Origin: GCA-2711565 sp963664245
Lineage (GTDB): Bacteria; Bacteroidota; Bacteroidia; Bacteroidales; GCA-2711565
Reading direction: 5' to 3'
DNA length: 64,000 nucleotides
Assembly (NCBI GenBank): GCA_963664245.1
Contig: OY760934.1
Coordinates: 1,922,001-1,986,000 of the forward strand
Shown here piece by piece: positions 8,717-16,722 of the stretch; within the stretch, counting starts at the first letter, position 1, and the number at the start of each line of letters is the position of its first letter. Position numbers and translations under genes: made by a program. The notes beneath the pieces were generated by a model. The model saw only the letters and a list, made by a program, of their open reading frames with translations, searched no databases and was not told the DNA's origin.

Positions 8717-10879
8717 CTACAAATATTGGCTCCAATAATCACTATAAAGATTCTTACTTCTCAAAAGCTCATAATGGGTTCCTGATTGTTGAATTTCTCC
8801 TTCTTTAATAATATATATTTTATCACAAACCTGCTTAATAATATGAATGCGATGAGTGATATACAATACACAAATATTTTTCTTATTTTTCAAAAGTAAA
8901 CTTGTAATAAATTCTTCAGTTTCTTTATCCATCGCTGAAGTTGCTTCATCAAGTATCAAGAATTGAGGATTCTTGTACAGAGCTCTTGCAAAAGCAATAA
9001 TTTGCTTTTGGCCTCCTGATAAATTTATACCCTCCTCACCTACAATCGTTAAATATCCTTGGGGGAAGCTATCAATAAATTTATCAAAGCCATATTCCAC
9101 TAAAAACTTCAATACATTCTCACCTTCCTTGCTAACATCATCTAAACAGATATTATCCAAGATCGTTCCATTAAAAATATGAATATCCTGGGGAACAACT
9201 CCTATAGCTTCACGCCATAAATTTGTAGAAAGATCATTTAAAGATTGGACTCTATTTATAACAATTTTTCCTGATTCTTGAGCATAAAATTTTTGAAGGA
9301 TATTTGCTAAAGTACTTTTTCCACAACCACTTTCTCCTGTTAATGCCACGATTTGACCTCTATTAATTCCAATATCAATATTTTTGAGCAGTTGCTTTCT
9401 GCCTGGAAATCGAAAAGAAAGATTACTAACTTGAATGTTTTCAACTTTAATCTTTTTAGGTTCAAATTCATCCTTTTCTTCAGGACGAATATTCGTAAAC
9501 TCAAACATCCTGTCAAAAGCAACTTTAGCTTCGTTTAATGGGACAGCAATTAAAGCTAAATTACTAACCGATGGCAACAACGAGGATGAAATCCCAATAA
9601 TAGCCATCAACTCACCTAAGGTCATCAATTCTGTATAAACAAGATGTGAAGTATATGCTAAAATCACAATCAAAAAAACAACCCCGGCAAATCCAGACAA
9701 AAATCCTAATCGTATGTTTATTTTTCCAAGATTAAATAATTTATCCTGAAAGTTTCCATAAATATTTTTATTTAGATCGGAAAATTGTTCATGACGGTTA
9801 AAGTTCTTGATTACTGAAATTCCGCTCATTGTACTAACATAATTACTCTCGCTTAAAGCATAAGCTCCCATTACATCGCGCTGAGAGTCAATAATCTTTT
9901 TATTGAAACGATAAATAATTAAGAAATAAATTGGTAAGCTAAAGACTGTTATTAACGCAGCTTTCCATGAATAGAAAAACAAGAATACAATTGAGGTCAA
10001 CGAGATTAACAAATCTATTACAAAATTTCCCGCAAGTTGAGTTATAACTTTCTGAATCCTACTCGTATCATTTAAGCGGGCTACCAGCTCCCCAATTTTT
10101 CTGGTATCAAAAAATGGTTTTGGTAGATAAAGCAATGTCGTATAAAAGAAATCAATAATACGATTATTAAAATTCCTGCTCTGCATCACAAGCAAGTATT
10201 GACGTAAGGCTGAAAATCCGACTCTGAAAATTAAAAGAAGACCAACCAAAATAATGCTAAGAAAAAGTTTTTGTAAATCTTTTGATGGCAAAATATCATC
10301 AATTAATTTTTGCGAAAAAACTGCCATAATCATACCTAAGGCAGATATTACTATACCTATTGCTACACTAACACCCAAAATTCCATAATCTTCTTTTATT
10401 AGGTTTATGATCCATTTTCTTTTTTCACTTTTATTTTCTGACTTTTTTATAAAATCTTTATTAGGATTTAGAGTTAAGCAAGTTTTTGATATCCAAATCG
10501 TATTCAATGCTTCTTTGGTATAAAAAACTACTCCTTTTGCAGGATCACCAATAATGAATTGATTATTCTCAAATCCATAACAAACTACATAATGCTGTAA
10601 TTTTTTATCTATCAAAACATGTAGAATTAAAGGCGTTCCATGATCTATAATAGACTGAATATCTGCTTCATTTCCCTCTGCATCAAATCCGATGCTGTTT
10701 GCTGCCTGGTATAAACCCAATAGGGTAGTCCCTTGTTTAGAAGTCCCACTCAATTCTCTTAGCTTCTCCAATTTAATTTCTCCGTCATAAAAATTGACTA
10801 AAGATTTTAAACAAGCAACACCACAATCTGACTGATCTTGCTGAAGTATAAAAGTCTTTTTGATCTTTTTGATGCTCAT
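8717..10879 (-). CDS. Peptidase-containing ABC exporter (C39 peptidase, membrane domain, ATPase)
   Basis: The 720-residue protein has three parts. An N-terminal C39 cysteine peptidase carries oxyanion Q13, nucleophile C19 in DQSDCGVAC, H96 and D112. A six-helix ABC membrane domain spans about 160-440. The ATPase has Walker A GESGCGKST (515-523), signature LSGGQ (620-624), Walker B LILDEATSAMD (D644/E645) and H676. Such PCAT exporters cut double-glycine leaders and export the core peptide in one step. It is the last gene of the operon that encodes a double-glycine precursor at 13230-13400, its most likely substrate. All catalytic residues are intact. No HlyD-type adaptor gene is adjacent. Confidence 0.95.
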   Translation of the reverse strand: MSIKKIKKTFILQQDQSDCGVACLKSLVNFYDGEIKLEKLRELSGTSKQGTTLLGLYQAANSIGFDAEGNEADIQSIIDHGTPLILHVLIDKKLQHYVVCYGFENNQFIIGDPAKGVVFYTKEALNTIWISKTCLTLNPNKDFIKKSENKSEKRKWIINLIKEDYGILGVSVAIGIVISALGMIMAVFSQKLIDDILPSKDLQKLFLSIILVGLLLIFRVGFSALRQYLLVMQSRNFNNRIIDFFYTTLLYLPKPFFDTRKIGELVARLNDTSRIQKVITQLAGNFVIDLLISLTSIVFLFFYSWKAALITVFSLPIYFLIIYRFNKKIIDSQRDVMGAYALSESNYVSTMSGISVIKNFNRHEQFSDLNKNIYGNFQDKLFNLGKINIRLGFLSGFAGVVFLIVILAYTSHLVYTELMTLGELMAIIGISSSLLPSVSNLALIAVPLNEAKVAFDRMFEFTNIRPEEKDEFEPKKIKVENIQVSNLSFRFPGRKQLLKNIDIGINRGQIVALTGESGCGKSTLANILQKFYAQESGKIVINRVQSLNDLSTNLWREAIGVVPQDIHIFNGTILDNICLDDVSKEGENVLKFLVEYGFDKFIDSFPQGYLTIVGEEGINLSGGQKQIIAFARALYKNPQFLILDEATSAMDKETEEFITSLLLKNKKNICVLYITHRIHIIKQVCDKIYIIKEGEIQQSGTHYELLRSKNLYSDYWSQYL

Positions 10880-11413
10880 CTAATTCTCCAGGTATTTTAA
10901 TAGTGCCTCGATTTTCACTTCCCCCTTAAACACTTTAACTAACTCTTGATTTCTATTGTAAATAAACGAGGTAGGTATTGGTGTGTGGCCAAAAATTTCT
11001 TCAAATTTATATTCTTTATCATGCAAAAAAGTTATATTGTCATGATTTAGTTTGTATTTTTCTTTAAAATTAATAATTGAATCAACAGCCTCATATGAAA
11101 TCATTAAAAGCTGATAATTTTCAAATCTTTTAAAGTTCTTGCTTATTTCTTTAGCCTCATATTGGCAATGATCACATTCTGAATGGAAATATATTATCAA
11201 ACAAGATTTTCTATTCTTTATACTATCAGATACAAACAAGCCTCCTCTTGAAACATTTATAAAAGAAAATTTAGGGGTTGTTTGGATTTCAGTATAATTA
11301 GATTCATCAATATTTATTACTATGATATATGATAACATAAACAGTGTAAGTATAAACAATAAAGATATTATAACTATAATTGTTTTTCTTGACATTGTTA
11401 CTAAAGTATTCAT
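10880..11413 (-). CDS. Membrane-anchored thioredoxin-like protein
   Basis: The 177-residue protein has one N-terminal transmembrane segment (about 10-33) and a thioredoxin-like domain facing the periplasm. The active site is FHSECDHCQYEA (C80, C83), and the cis-proline region is HTPIPTSFIYN. It resembles the TlpA/AhpC-TSA redoxin group. Its stop abuts the exporter start with no intervening base, so the two are co-expressed. Since the precursor peptide has four core cysteines, a role in forming or correcting disulfides in the exported peptide is a reasonable inference. Confidence 0.8.
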   Translation of the reverse strand: MNTLVTMSRKTIIVIISLLFILTLFMLSYIIVINIDESNYTEIQTTPKFSFINVSRGGLFVSDSIKNRKSCLIIYFHSECDHCQYEAKEISKNFKRFENYQLLMISYEAVDSIINFKEKYKLNHDNITFLHDKEYKFEEIFGHTPIPTSFIYNRNQELVKVFKGEVKIEALLKYLEN

Positions 11414-11434
11414 AGTTATTGTAGAAAAGTTAAT

Positions 11435-12103
11435 CTAATTTGACTGATAAATAATAGTTTGCAAAAACACGGTAAATATGATCCAAATTAATAATCCCGC
11501 ACCATAGAATACTAAAACAAAGCTTAAAGAGCTCTTAAACTTTAAAGATGTAATAGAATGAATACCAAAAGTTAAGATAAGAATATGCAAAAATTCAGAA
11601 ATGTTTATACATTGTAAAGGATAATATAACCAATAAGGCAAATTACTTTCTCTAAAAAATATAAGTAAAGATTGATAGTAGTAATTATTATTTATGCTTG
11701 CCCAGTCCCCATCAATCAAATCTCTCAATCTTAATATAACTGCTAAAATGTAGTTTATTGCAAATATCATCTGAGCTTTTAATGCGACTTCAAATAGCTC
11801 AAAGAAACTCACTTTAAATTCTCGAATTATCTTGCCAAGATAAAACAAACTAGTGATTAAAGTCGAAGGAATTAAAATTCTGAAAATTGCAAATGGATAG
11901 TTTAACCATTCTTTGTTGCGATCAGCAATAATAAAACTTTGTACTTGTTCATAACTGTTCTTTGCATCAAACGATTGATGATAAAAATCATCCGTAAATA
12001 CAAATTTAAATTCAATAGTCAATGCCACAAAATAGATAGTTACAATAACTCCAAAGACAATCCATATATTTATTTTCAAATATTTACTTAATAAATATTT
12101 CAT
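11435..12103 (-). CDS. Hypothetical multi-pass membrane protein (candidate immunity or maturation factor)
   Basis: I do not recognise a family. The 222 residues contain about five hydrophobic segments: 12-28, 72-90, 108-125, 165-182 and 192-215. The tract is A+T-rich like the rest of the operon. It lies 21 nt before the thioredoxin-like gene and follows the periplasmic protein gene. A small polytopic membrane protein in a bacteriocin operon is often the immunity protein, but nothing in the sequence proves that; a maturation role is equally open. Confidence 0.7.
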   Translation of the reverse strand: MKYLLSKYLKINIWIVFGVIVTIYFVALTIEFKFVFTDDFYHQSFDAKNSYEQVQSFIIADRNKEWLNYPFAIFRILIPSTLITSLFYLGKIIREFKVSFFELFEVALKAQMIFAINYILAVILRLRDLIDGDWASINNNYYYQSLLIFFRESNLPYWLYYPLQCINISEFLHILILTFGIHSITSLKFKSSLSFVLVFYGAGLLIWIIFTVFLQTIIYQSN

Positions 12104-12112
12104 CTTTTTTAA

Positions 12113-12126
12113 CTAAACTAGTTTAG
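12113..12126. repeat. 14-bp perfect palindrome upstream of the membrane protein gene
   Basis: CTAAACTAGTTTAG is fully self-complementary and lies 9 nt before the start at 12103. It could be an operator or chance in A+T-rich DNA. Confidence 0.35.
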
Positions 12127-12204
12127 ATCAGCATTCGTTGAATACTTTATTTATATTCTAAAATAGAACAATGAGAAAATATTATTCTTATGACTGAAGT
12201 ATTA

Positions 12205-13167
12205 TCAATCAACAACCTCAATGGAAATACCAAATGCTGCATTTAAAATTTCATTATTTTTATGTAATTTTTGCAACGCTTCCATGTCTTTTTTTCCCCA
12301 ATCCTGACCATAAGCTGCATGTCTCATCCAGGTTATTTTTTCATGTAGTTTAGTAGTTAATAATACAGATGTATTTAGATGATATTTCTTATCTACTACA
12401 ATATTACTTGTAATTTCATCGACAAGGCCTAGCCATTCAATACCAACAAAAACACCTTCTTTTGGTAAAATAATATTATGTTTTGAGATATCTACTTTTA
12501 ATTTATCTTTGAACTTTTCATCCAAAATAATAACTACATTTTCGACCAATAACTCTTTATCGGGCTTCCCATCTACAGAATCTTTAGTATATAAATGAAC
12601 CCTGACAGCTGTTTTGAAATTTTCAAACCTTTTATCTTTAATCAGTTCTTTTTGTTTATTTTTTGGGGAAATATGATGTCTTTTTATTTCATAAACCACT
12701 TCTTTAATAAAAGCAGATTTGTATTCTGTATTATTAATATATACGGCTATCTCCGATCTTGAACGCCCAGAAATACTTATATTACTTGCTTTATTTATAT
12801 ATCCTAAATTTTTGGTATCCGATTTTAGTTTTGTATTTGCAAAAATCGTTACTTCATTCAATTCATAAGTATTTTTTACAAGAAACAATGTATCCTCTTG
12901 TAAAAGATTCAAGCTTTCTATTTTTACAATTAAAGATTTATATCCAACCATTGAAATGAACAAACTATCGGAATTACAATCAAATTCTAATTCAAAACAT
13001 CCTTTTATGTTTGAATAAGTCCCTTTGGGTGAATGAATTATGGATATATTTGCATATTGAACTGGTTCTTTAGAAACAGAATCAAGTAATTTACATTTTA
13101 ATAAATGTTGGGCAAAGCAATTAGAATGAAGAAAGATAACTAAAATTAATATAAAATTTCTTTTCAT
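12205..13167 (-). CDS. Secreted protein with CarboxypepD_reg-like domain in bacteriocin operon
   Basis: Start placed at ATG 13167 because residues 1-19 then form a signal peptide (MKRNFILILVIFLHSNCFAQ); an upstream in-frame ATG adds 23 unlikely residues. The product is 320 residues. After the signal peptide comes a carboxypeptidase-regulatory-like beta domain (LLDSVSKEPVQYANISI, then GTYSNIKGCFELEF), typical of Bacteroidota surface proteins. The remaining 200 residues match nothing I recognise. It starts 62 nt after the precursor peptide gene. It could act at the outer membrane in peptide release or self-protection; that is inference. Confidence 0.75.
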   Translation of the reverse strand: MKRNFILILVIFLHSNCFAQHLLKCKLLDSVSKEPVQYANISIIHSPKGTYSNIKGCFELEFDCNSDSLFISMVGYKSLIVKIESLNLLQEDTLFLVKNTYELNEVTIFANTKLKSDTKNLGYINKASNISISGRSRSEIAVYINNTEYKSAFIKEVVYEIKRHHISPKNKQKELIKDKRFENFKTAVRVHLYTKDSVDGKPDKELLVENVVIILDEKFKDKLKVDISKHNIILPKEGVFVGIEWLGLVDEITSNIVVDKKYHLNTSVLLTTKLHEKITWMRHAAYGQDWGKKDMEALQKLHKNNEILNAAFGISIEVVD

Positions 13168-13229
13168 ATTTTTAAAAAATAAATGGGGAACATATGTAAA
13201 CTCTACGCTCCCCAAAAAATCTAAAATAA

Positions 13230-13400
13230 CTAACATTCTTCAACTCTATAATCATAAGCATCAACAATCCAAAAGACTTGATGTTTGTAATTACATATCT
13301 GCCACCCATTAATACAATTACTACAAGTTCCTGTTGGACTCCACCCCCAAAATTTACCACCTTCGATAGATTCCATTTGATTTAATTCTAATGTTTTCAT
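13230..13400 (-). CDS. Double-glycine leader bacteriocin-like precursor peptide (56 aa)
   Basis: The frame runs from ATG 13400 to TAG 13230 and encodes 56 residues, short enough to be missed by most gene callers. The leader MKTLELNQMESIEGG fits the GG-leader pattern, with hydrophobic residues at -12 (L), -7 (M) and -4 (I) before Gly-Gly at -2/-1. Cleavage would release a 41-residue core starting KFWGWSPTGTC, with cysteines at core positions 11, 14, 21 and 41 and five aromatic residues of the W/F type. Downstream genes encode a C39 exporter and a CxxC thioredoxin-like protein, exactly the machinery such a peptide needs. The organisation recalls the anti-Bacteroidales bacteroidetocins, but I cannot confirm homology. 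Confidence 0.85.
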   Translation of the reverse strand: MKTLELNQMESIEGGKFWGWSPTGTCSNCINGWQICNYKHQVFWIVDAYDYRVEEC

Positions 13401-13455
13401 GATAAGATAATTTTAATTAATAAAAAGAGATGTCATTACAAATGAAATAAATCTC

Positions 13456-13474
13456 ACGGTAAAAATTTTACCGT
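13456..13474. promoter_or_regulatory. 19-bp inverted repeat between HTH gene and precursor gene
   Basis: ACGGTAAAA-A-TTTTACCGT is a perfect inverted repeat touching the stop codon of the HTH gene, 56 nt upstream of the precursor start. It may be an operator for the precursor operon or, as RNA, a short hairpin without a U-tract. The 13401-13455 spacer holds only a weak -7-like TTCATTTG on the minus strand. Confidence 0.55.
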
Positions 13475-13677
13475 TAATTACTATCTATGAAATATTTAAC
13501 TGTTTGTTTACAATACTTAATGTTATAACCCTTTTGTCGAAGTGCATTTACCATATTTCTTGCTGTTTTATCACAACAACCAAATTTTTGAGCAATTTGT
13601 TTTGGGGAAGAGATTTGCTTTTTGTCAATTAATTCAAGCAAATAATCTAAACGTTCAGAATAAGTAATATAGTCCAT
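13474..13677 (-). CDS. Small HTH DNA-binding regulator
   Basis: The 67-residue protein is essentially one helix-turn-helix domain: SERLDYLLELIDKK, then SPKQIAQKFGCCDKTARNMVNALRQKG with the recognition helix at about 33-46. It resembles the HTH_11/DeoR-type N-terminal domain found alone. It is the first gene of the minus-strand bacteriocin operon, 73 nt upstream of the precursor, with an inverted repeat inside its own promoter. That suggests an autoregulated local regulator. Effector or partner binding is not visible; the protein has no sensor domain. Confidence 0.8.
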   Translation of the reverse strand: MDYITYSERLDYLLELIDKKQISSPKQIAQKFGCCDKTARNMVNALRQKGYNIKYCKQTVKYFIDSN

Positions 13678-13678
13678 A

Positions 13679-13705
13679 CAAAATTATGGTTTTATACAAT
13701 AAAAC
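13679..13705 (-). promoter_or_regulatory. Promoter with embedded operator for HTH gene and bacteriocin operon
   Basis: On the minus strand TAATTTTG (13679-13686) is a -7 element 2 nt before the HTH start codon, implying a nearly leaderless mRNA. Immediately upstream lies GTTTTAT-ACA-ATAAAAC (13689-13705), a perfect 7-bp inverted repeat between -7 and -33. A second -7-like TATATTTG sits at 13729-13736. Confidence 0.55.
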
Positions 13706-13769
13706 AATTAGGGGAGTATTGTTGATTCCAAATATAACTCAAAAGTTACCCGTAAAAACCTAAGAATTG

Positions 13770-15323
13770 TTAAAAATTATCCGCCGGTATATTTTTTAGT
13801 CCCTTCATCAAATAAACAAAACCATAACCCGCAACTTTACCGCCACGCATGATGGGGAATTTTTTGTGCAAAGTTATTTCTTCAAAATATTCGGAGAGGG
13901 AATAGGGTTCTTCAAAATTATGGGAAGTGGTAATGTAATACGCATCCATGCCCAAGGCAAAACCTCCACGGTATTGGTTGATCCAGGCGTATTTATGGAT
14001 GTTTTGCAAAGAACCAATGCCTAGTAATTTCAACTCCAACGGACGAGCCACATAATAATCCAGATGCGCTGCCGGAAACCAGTAGTTTGATAATAAAATA
14101 ACACTCTCATCCACGGTTCCGTTTTCAATATCCTGTTTCAAGACGGGTTCAAACTTTTCTTTAATCTGTTTCCAGCCGTACATATCCATGCTGAAATCAT
14201 TTTTGCCCAGGCGTTCGTCAGCGGAGTGATTATCCAGTTTAAACACACCATAATTGATTTGCAAAACGCCAAGAAACAAAGTAATCAGGAGCAAAGCTGC
14301 TGCCAGAACACCCGGCCAGTTGAATATTTTTTTGGGGAATTTCTCAGCCAGGTAGGCCGCCGGAAAAACCAGAAGCACCATGTAAGAAGGGCTGGTCCAG
14401 TGAGGTAGAGTTTGGCGGAACAGCGAAAATCCAAGAAACAAAAAAATAAGCGGCAAAGTGGTCAGTAATAAAATTCGTTGGTATTCTTTGGCAAACTTAA
14501 GTTTCCCTTTGAAAAGAGCGATCAATCCAATCAGCGTCAACACAAACAAAACGGGGTTATTATAAACCACCTGTCCGAAAAACTCACGGAAAAAATAATC
14601 CAGGTGCAGACTCGAACCACTAGCATCTACACGTTCAGAATGAAAGGTAAAACTGATAAAATCATTTCGGATGTTCCAGATTAAAATAGGCAGAACCAAA
14701 AACAAGGAGATCAACAAAGAAACATACAGCTGCCATTTTCTGAACCATTTTTGTTCAAAGATCAGGACATACAAGCCAAAGCCCACCCAAAGAAAAACGC
14801 TGGTGTATTTTGAGAGCATCCCCAAGCCAAGCGTAAGGGCTGCCAACAGCAAATATTTCCCTTGAATTTTTTCCGCATTTTCTTTGGAAACCACCTGAAT
14901 CAAAAAATAAATACTCAACATCCAAAACAGGCTTTGCGGGGTATCGGGCAAAATAAAAATCCCGGTGATCACAAAACAATACACCGAAGAGGTGTACAAA
15001 AAAGCGGCAATAAACCCGGCTCTTTCGTTATAAATTTTCTTGGCAATTAAATAAATCAGCCAGGTGTTTACCGACATAAAAACCACCGAAGCCAAACGAA
15101 TAAAAAACTCGGAATCAAGCCAAAGATTTAAGGTAAATAATTGGATCACAAAACCCACCATGGGCGGATGATCGAAATGGCTCCAATCGGGATAAAGAGC
15201 ATAGGTCCAGTAGTAAACCTCGTCGTTGCCAAACTCAATGATGCCGACAATAAATGCACGAATGGCCGCCGAAACCAGGATCAGGAGTAAAAGTTGTTTT
15301 TCAATTTTAGTGAATTTGATCAT
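13770..15323 (-). CDS. Glycosyltransferase family 39 membrane protein (ArnT/PMT-like)
   Basis: The 517-residue polytopic protein has about ten to eleven transmembrane segments and the GT39/PMT_2 signature in its first periplasmic loop: GNDEVYYWTYALYPDWSHFDHPP, with the conserved acidic pair. Members transfer sugars from polyprenyl-phosphate carriers to lipids or proteins on the periplasmic side. Acceptor and donor cannot be read from sequence. It overlaps the upstream PHP-like gene by 4 nt, so the two are co-translated. Confidence 0.88.
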   Translation of the reverse strand: MIKFTKIEKQLLLLILVSAAIRAFIVGIIEFGNDEVYYWTYALYPDWSHFDHPPMVGFVIQLFTLNLWLDSEFFIRLASVVFMSVNTWLIYLIAKKIYNERAGFIAAFLYTSSVYCFVITGIFILPDTPQSLFWMLSIYFLIQVVSKENAEKIQGKYLLLAALTLGLGMLSKYTSVFLWVGFGLYVLIFEQKWFRKWQLYVSLLISLFLVLPILIWNIRNDFISFTFHSERVDASGSSLHLDYFFREFFGQVVYNNPVLFVLTLIGLIALFKGKLKFAKEYQRILLLTTLPLIFLFLGFSLFRQTLPHWTSPSYMVLLVFPAAYLAEKFPKKIFNWPGVLAAALLLITLFLGVLQINYGVFKLDNHSADERLGKNDFSMDMYGWKQIKEKFEPVLKQDIENGTVDESVILLSNYWFPAAHLDYYVARPLELKLLGIGSLQNIHKYAWINQYRGGFALGMDAYYITTSHNFEEPYSLSEYFEEITLHKKFPIMRGGKVAGYGFVYLMKGLKNIPADNF

Positions 15324-16540
15324 TTCTTACGTAAGGAAAATCCTCTTTTTACAATGTGTACAAACACAAAAATAAGGAATACTTCCAAAACGACGATGAA
15401 CAGGCGGTACAACCAGGTTTTAAACTGATTTACTCCTTTCAGCTCAAGTGGGGCGGGTTTCCCGAAGCTGGTCCGGGCAACCGGATTTAAAAACATCAGG
15501 GTAGAGTCGGCAAATTCAAATTCAGTTCGGATGTAAGTATCTTCTTTTTGCAAAGGGTAACAAAAACTGGAATCGTTTAAAATTTCTTTTTTCACAACTC
15601 CGCCCTGCCCTACAAAACGTGTTTCTTTTGAAGATTTATCCAAAGCCACAAAAACAGAATCATTTCTCACCTGAAAATCGATAAGCTTTGCCAAATTTTG
15701 ATGGCGTTCTTTTTTCACTTCCCAAGCTTCGTCCCGGTTCCGGAAAAGACGCACACCATAAGCATTTCCCTGTTTCATTGATTTGATGATTTCATCGCCC
15801 GTAAAATCAACCACATTAATTGCGGTGATATAGTTCCCGGTCAGGTTCGGACTGAATACATTGTGCGAATCATCATTGGCCTGAATAGTCACGTAATGCC
15901 CGGTAGAAAGAGCCATGTCCCAGCAATCAATGGCATCGCCAAAAATACTGTGAGCCTCAATGCCGTCGTAATTCGTAATACGGTCAAAGTCTTCCACCCC
16001 ACGACTGCCACTAAGATCAGGATGCGCCAGAAAGATCAATTCATTATAAGGACGAATCGTATTTATAATATTTTGTTTATGATGAATATTCTGGAAGAAG
16101 AAATAATCCATCCACTTTACTTTTTGGGAACCAATGGCAATCAGGTGTCTCTTTTTAATATTGTAGCCGTGTTCATAAACCCTTAAATATTGCGGTTTTT
16201 CTTTCCCAGACTCGTTAATTTTCATGTAATCGGACGTGGCAATAATGTCGTAACCCAGGTACGAATAAATCGAATCAATGGCATTGTTCGAGTTTTCGCT
16301 GCCATCCGTCACTCCTTTCCAAGCATAAGACTGCACCTGAAAATTAGCCTTGTGCCAGGCGGCAGTATCCATGCCCTGGTATGGATTATACCACTTAGTG
16401 CCCTCGAAAGGTTTAGGTTCAGCAAAATTATAAATCTCGGTTCGTAAATAAGGAATGGTAAATAAAATAATAATCCCTAAAATCAATAATAACAGGAATT
16501 TCAGAATATAATAAATCAGTTTTGAGAGAAATCGAATCAT
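15320..16540 (-). CDS. Membrane-anchored PHP-like phosphoesterase fold protein
   Basis: Start placed at ATG 16540, giving 406 residues with an N-terminal membrane anchor (about 8-30); a further in-frame start at 16603 adds 21 residues. A -7 element TATTTTTG (minus strand, 16561-16568) lies just upstream. The soluble part looks like a PHP domain: NNAIDSIYSYLGYDIIATSDYMKI, then FLAHPDLS, and NDDSHNVF. The canonical first HxH motif is missing, with KANFQVQSYAW in its place. A second transmembrane segment lies near the C-terminus (about 377-395). It may be a degenerate or altered-metal PHP enzyme. It is co-translated with the GT39 gene, which suggests an envelope glycan role. Confidence 0.65.
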   Translation of the reverse strand: MIRFLSKLIYYILKFLLLLILGIIILFTIPYLRTEIYNFAEPKPFEGTKWYNPYQGMDTAAWHKANFQVQSYAWKGVTDGSENSNNAIDSIYSYLGYDIIATSDYMKINESGKEKPQYLRVYEHGYNIKKRHLIAIGSQKVKWMDYFFFQNIHHKQNIINTIRPYNELIFLAHPDLSGSRGVEDFDRITNYDGIEAHSIFGDAIDCWDMALSTGHYVTIQANDDSHNVFSPNLTGNYITAINVVDFTGDEIIKSMKQGNAYGVRLFRNRDEAWEVKKERHQNLAKLIDFQVRNDSVFVALDKSSKETRFVGQGGVVKKEILNDSSFCYPLQKEDTYIRTEFEFADSTLMFLNPVARTSFGKPAPLELKGVNQFKTWLYRLFIVVLEVFLIFVFVHIVKRGFSLRKK

Positions 16541-16620
16541 AGTTCTTTGTTTATTTTCAACAAAAATATATGTTTTTATGTCAGCATAAACTAAATAAAT
16601 CATAAATAAATGCTAAAAAA

Positions 16621-16682
16621 TTCCATTTTTTGGAAACCTTTTAATTCTTGTTCTGTATAACAAAGAATTCCATTTTTGGGAA
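16621..16682. promoter_or_regulatory. Pair of inverted repeats upstream of sigma-54 activator gene
   Basis: TTCCA-TTTTT-TGGAA (16621-16635) and TTCCATTTTTGGGAA (16668-16682) are near-identical 15-bp inverted repeats 47 bp apart, ending about 40 nt before the activator start. They are candidate binding sites for the activator itself. No clear -24/-12 element lies beside them. Confidence 0.5.
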
Positions 16683-16722
16683 ACTGTGTCAAACATACTA
16701 TTTTTATCTAAAATATAAACTT

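Noticed and set aside
13172..13360. 62-codon minus frame overlapping the precursor peptide
   Set aside because: It is the wrong frame over the 56-residue GG-leader gene and has no leader or family resemblance; the peptide frame is far better supported.
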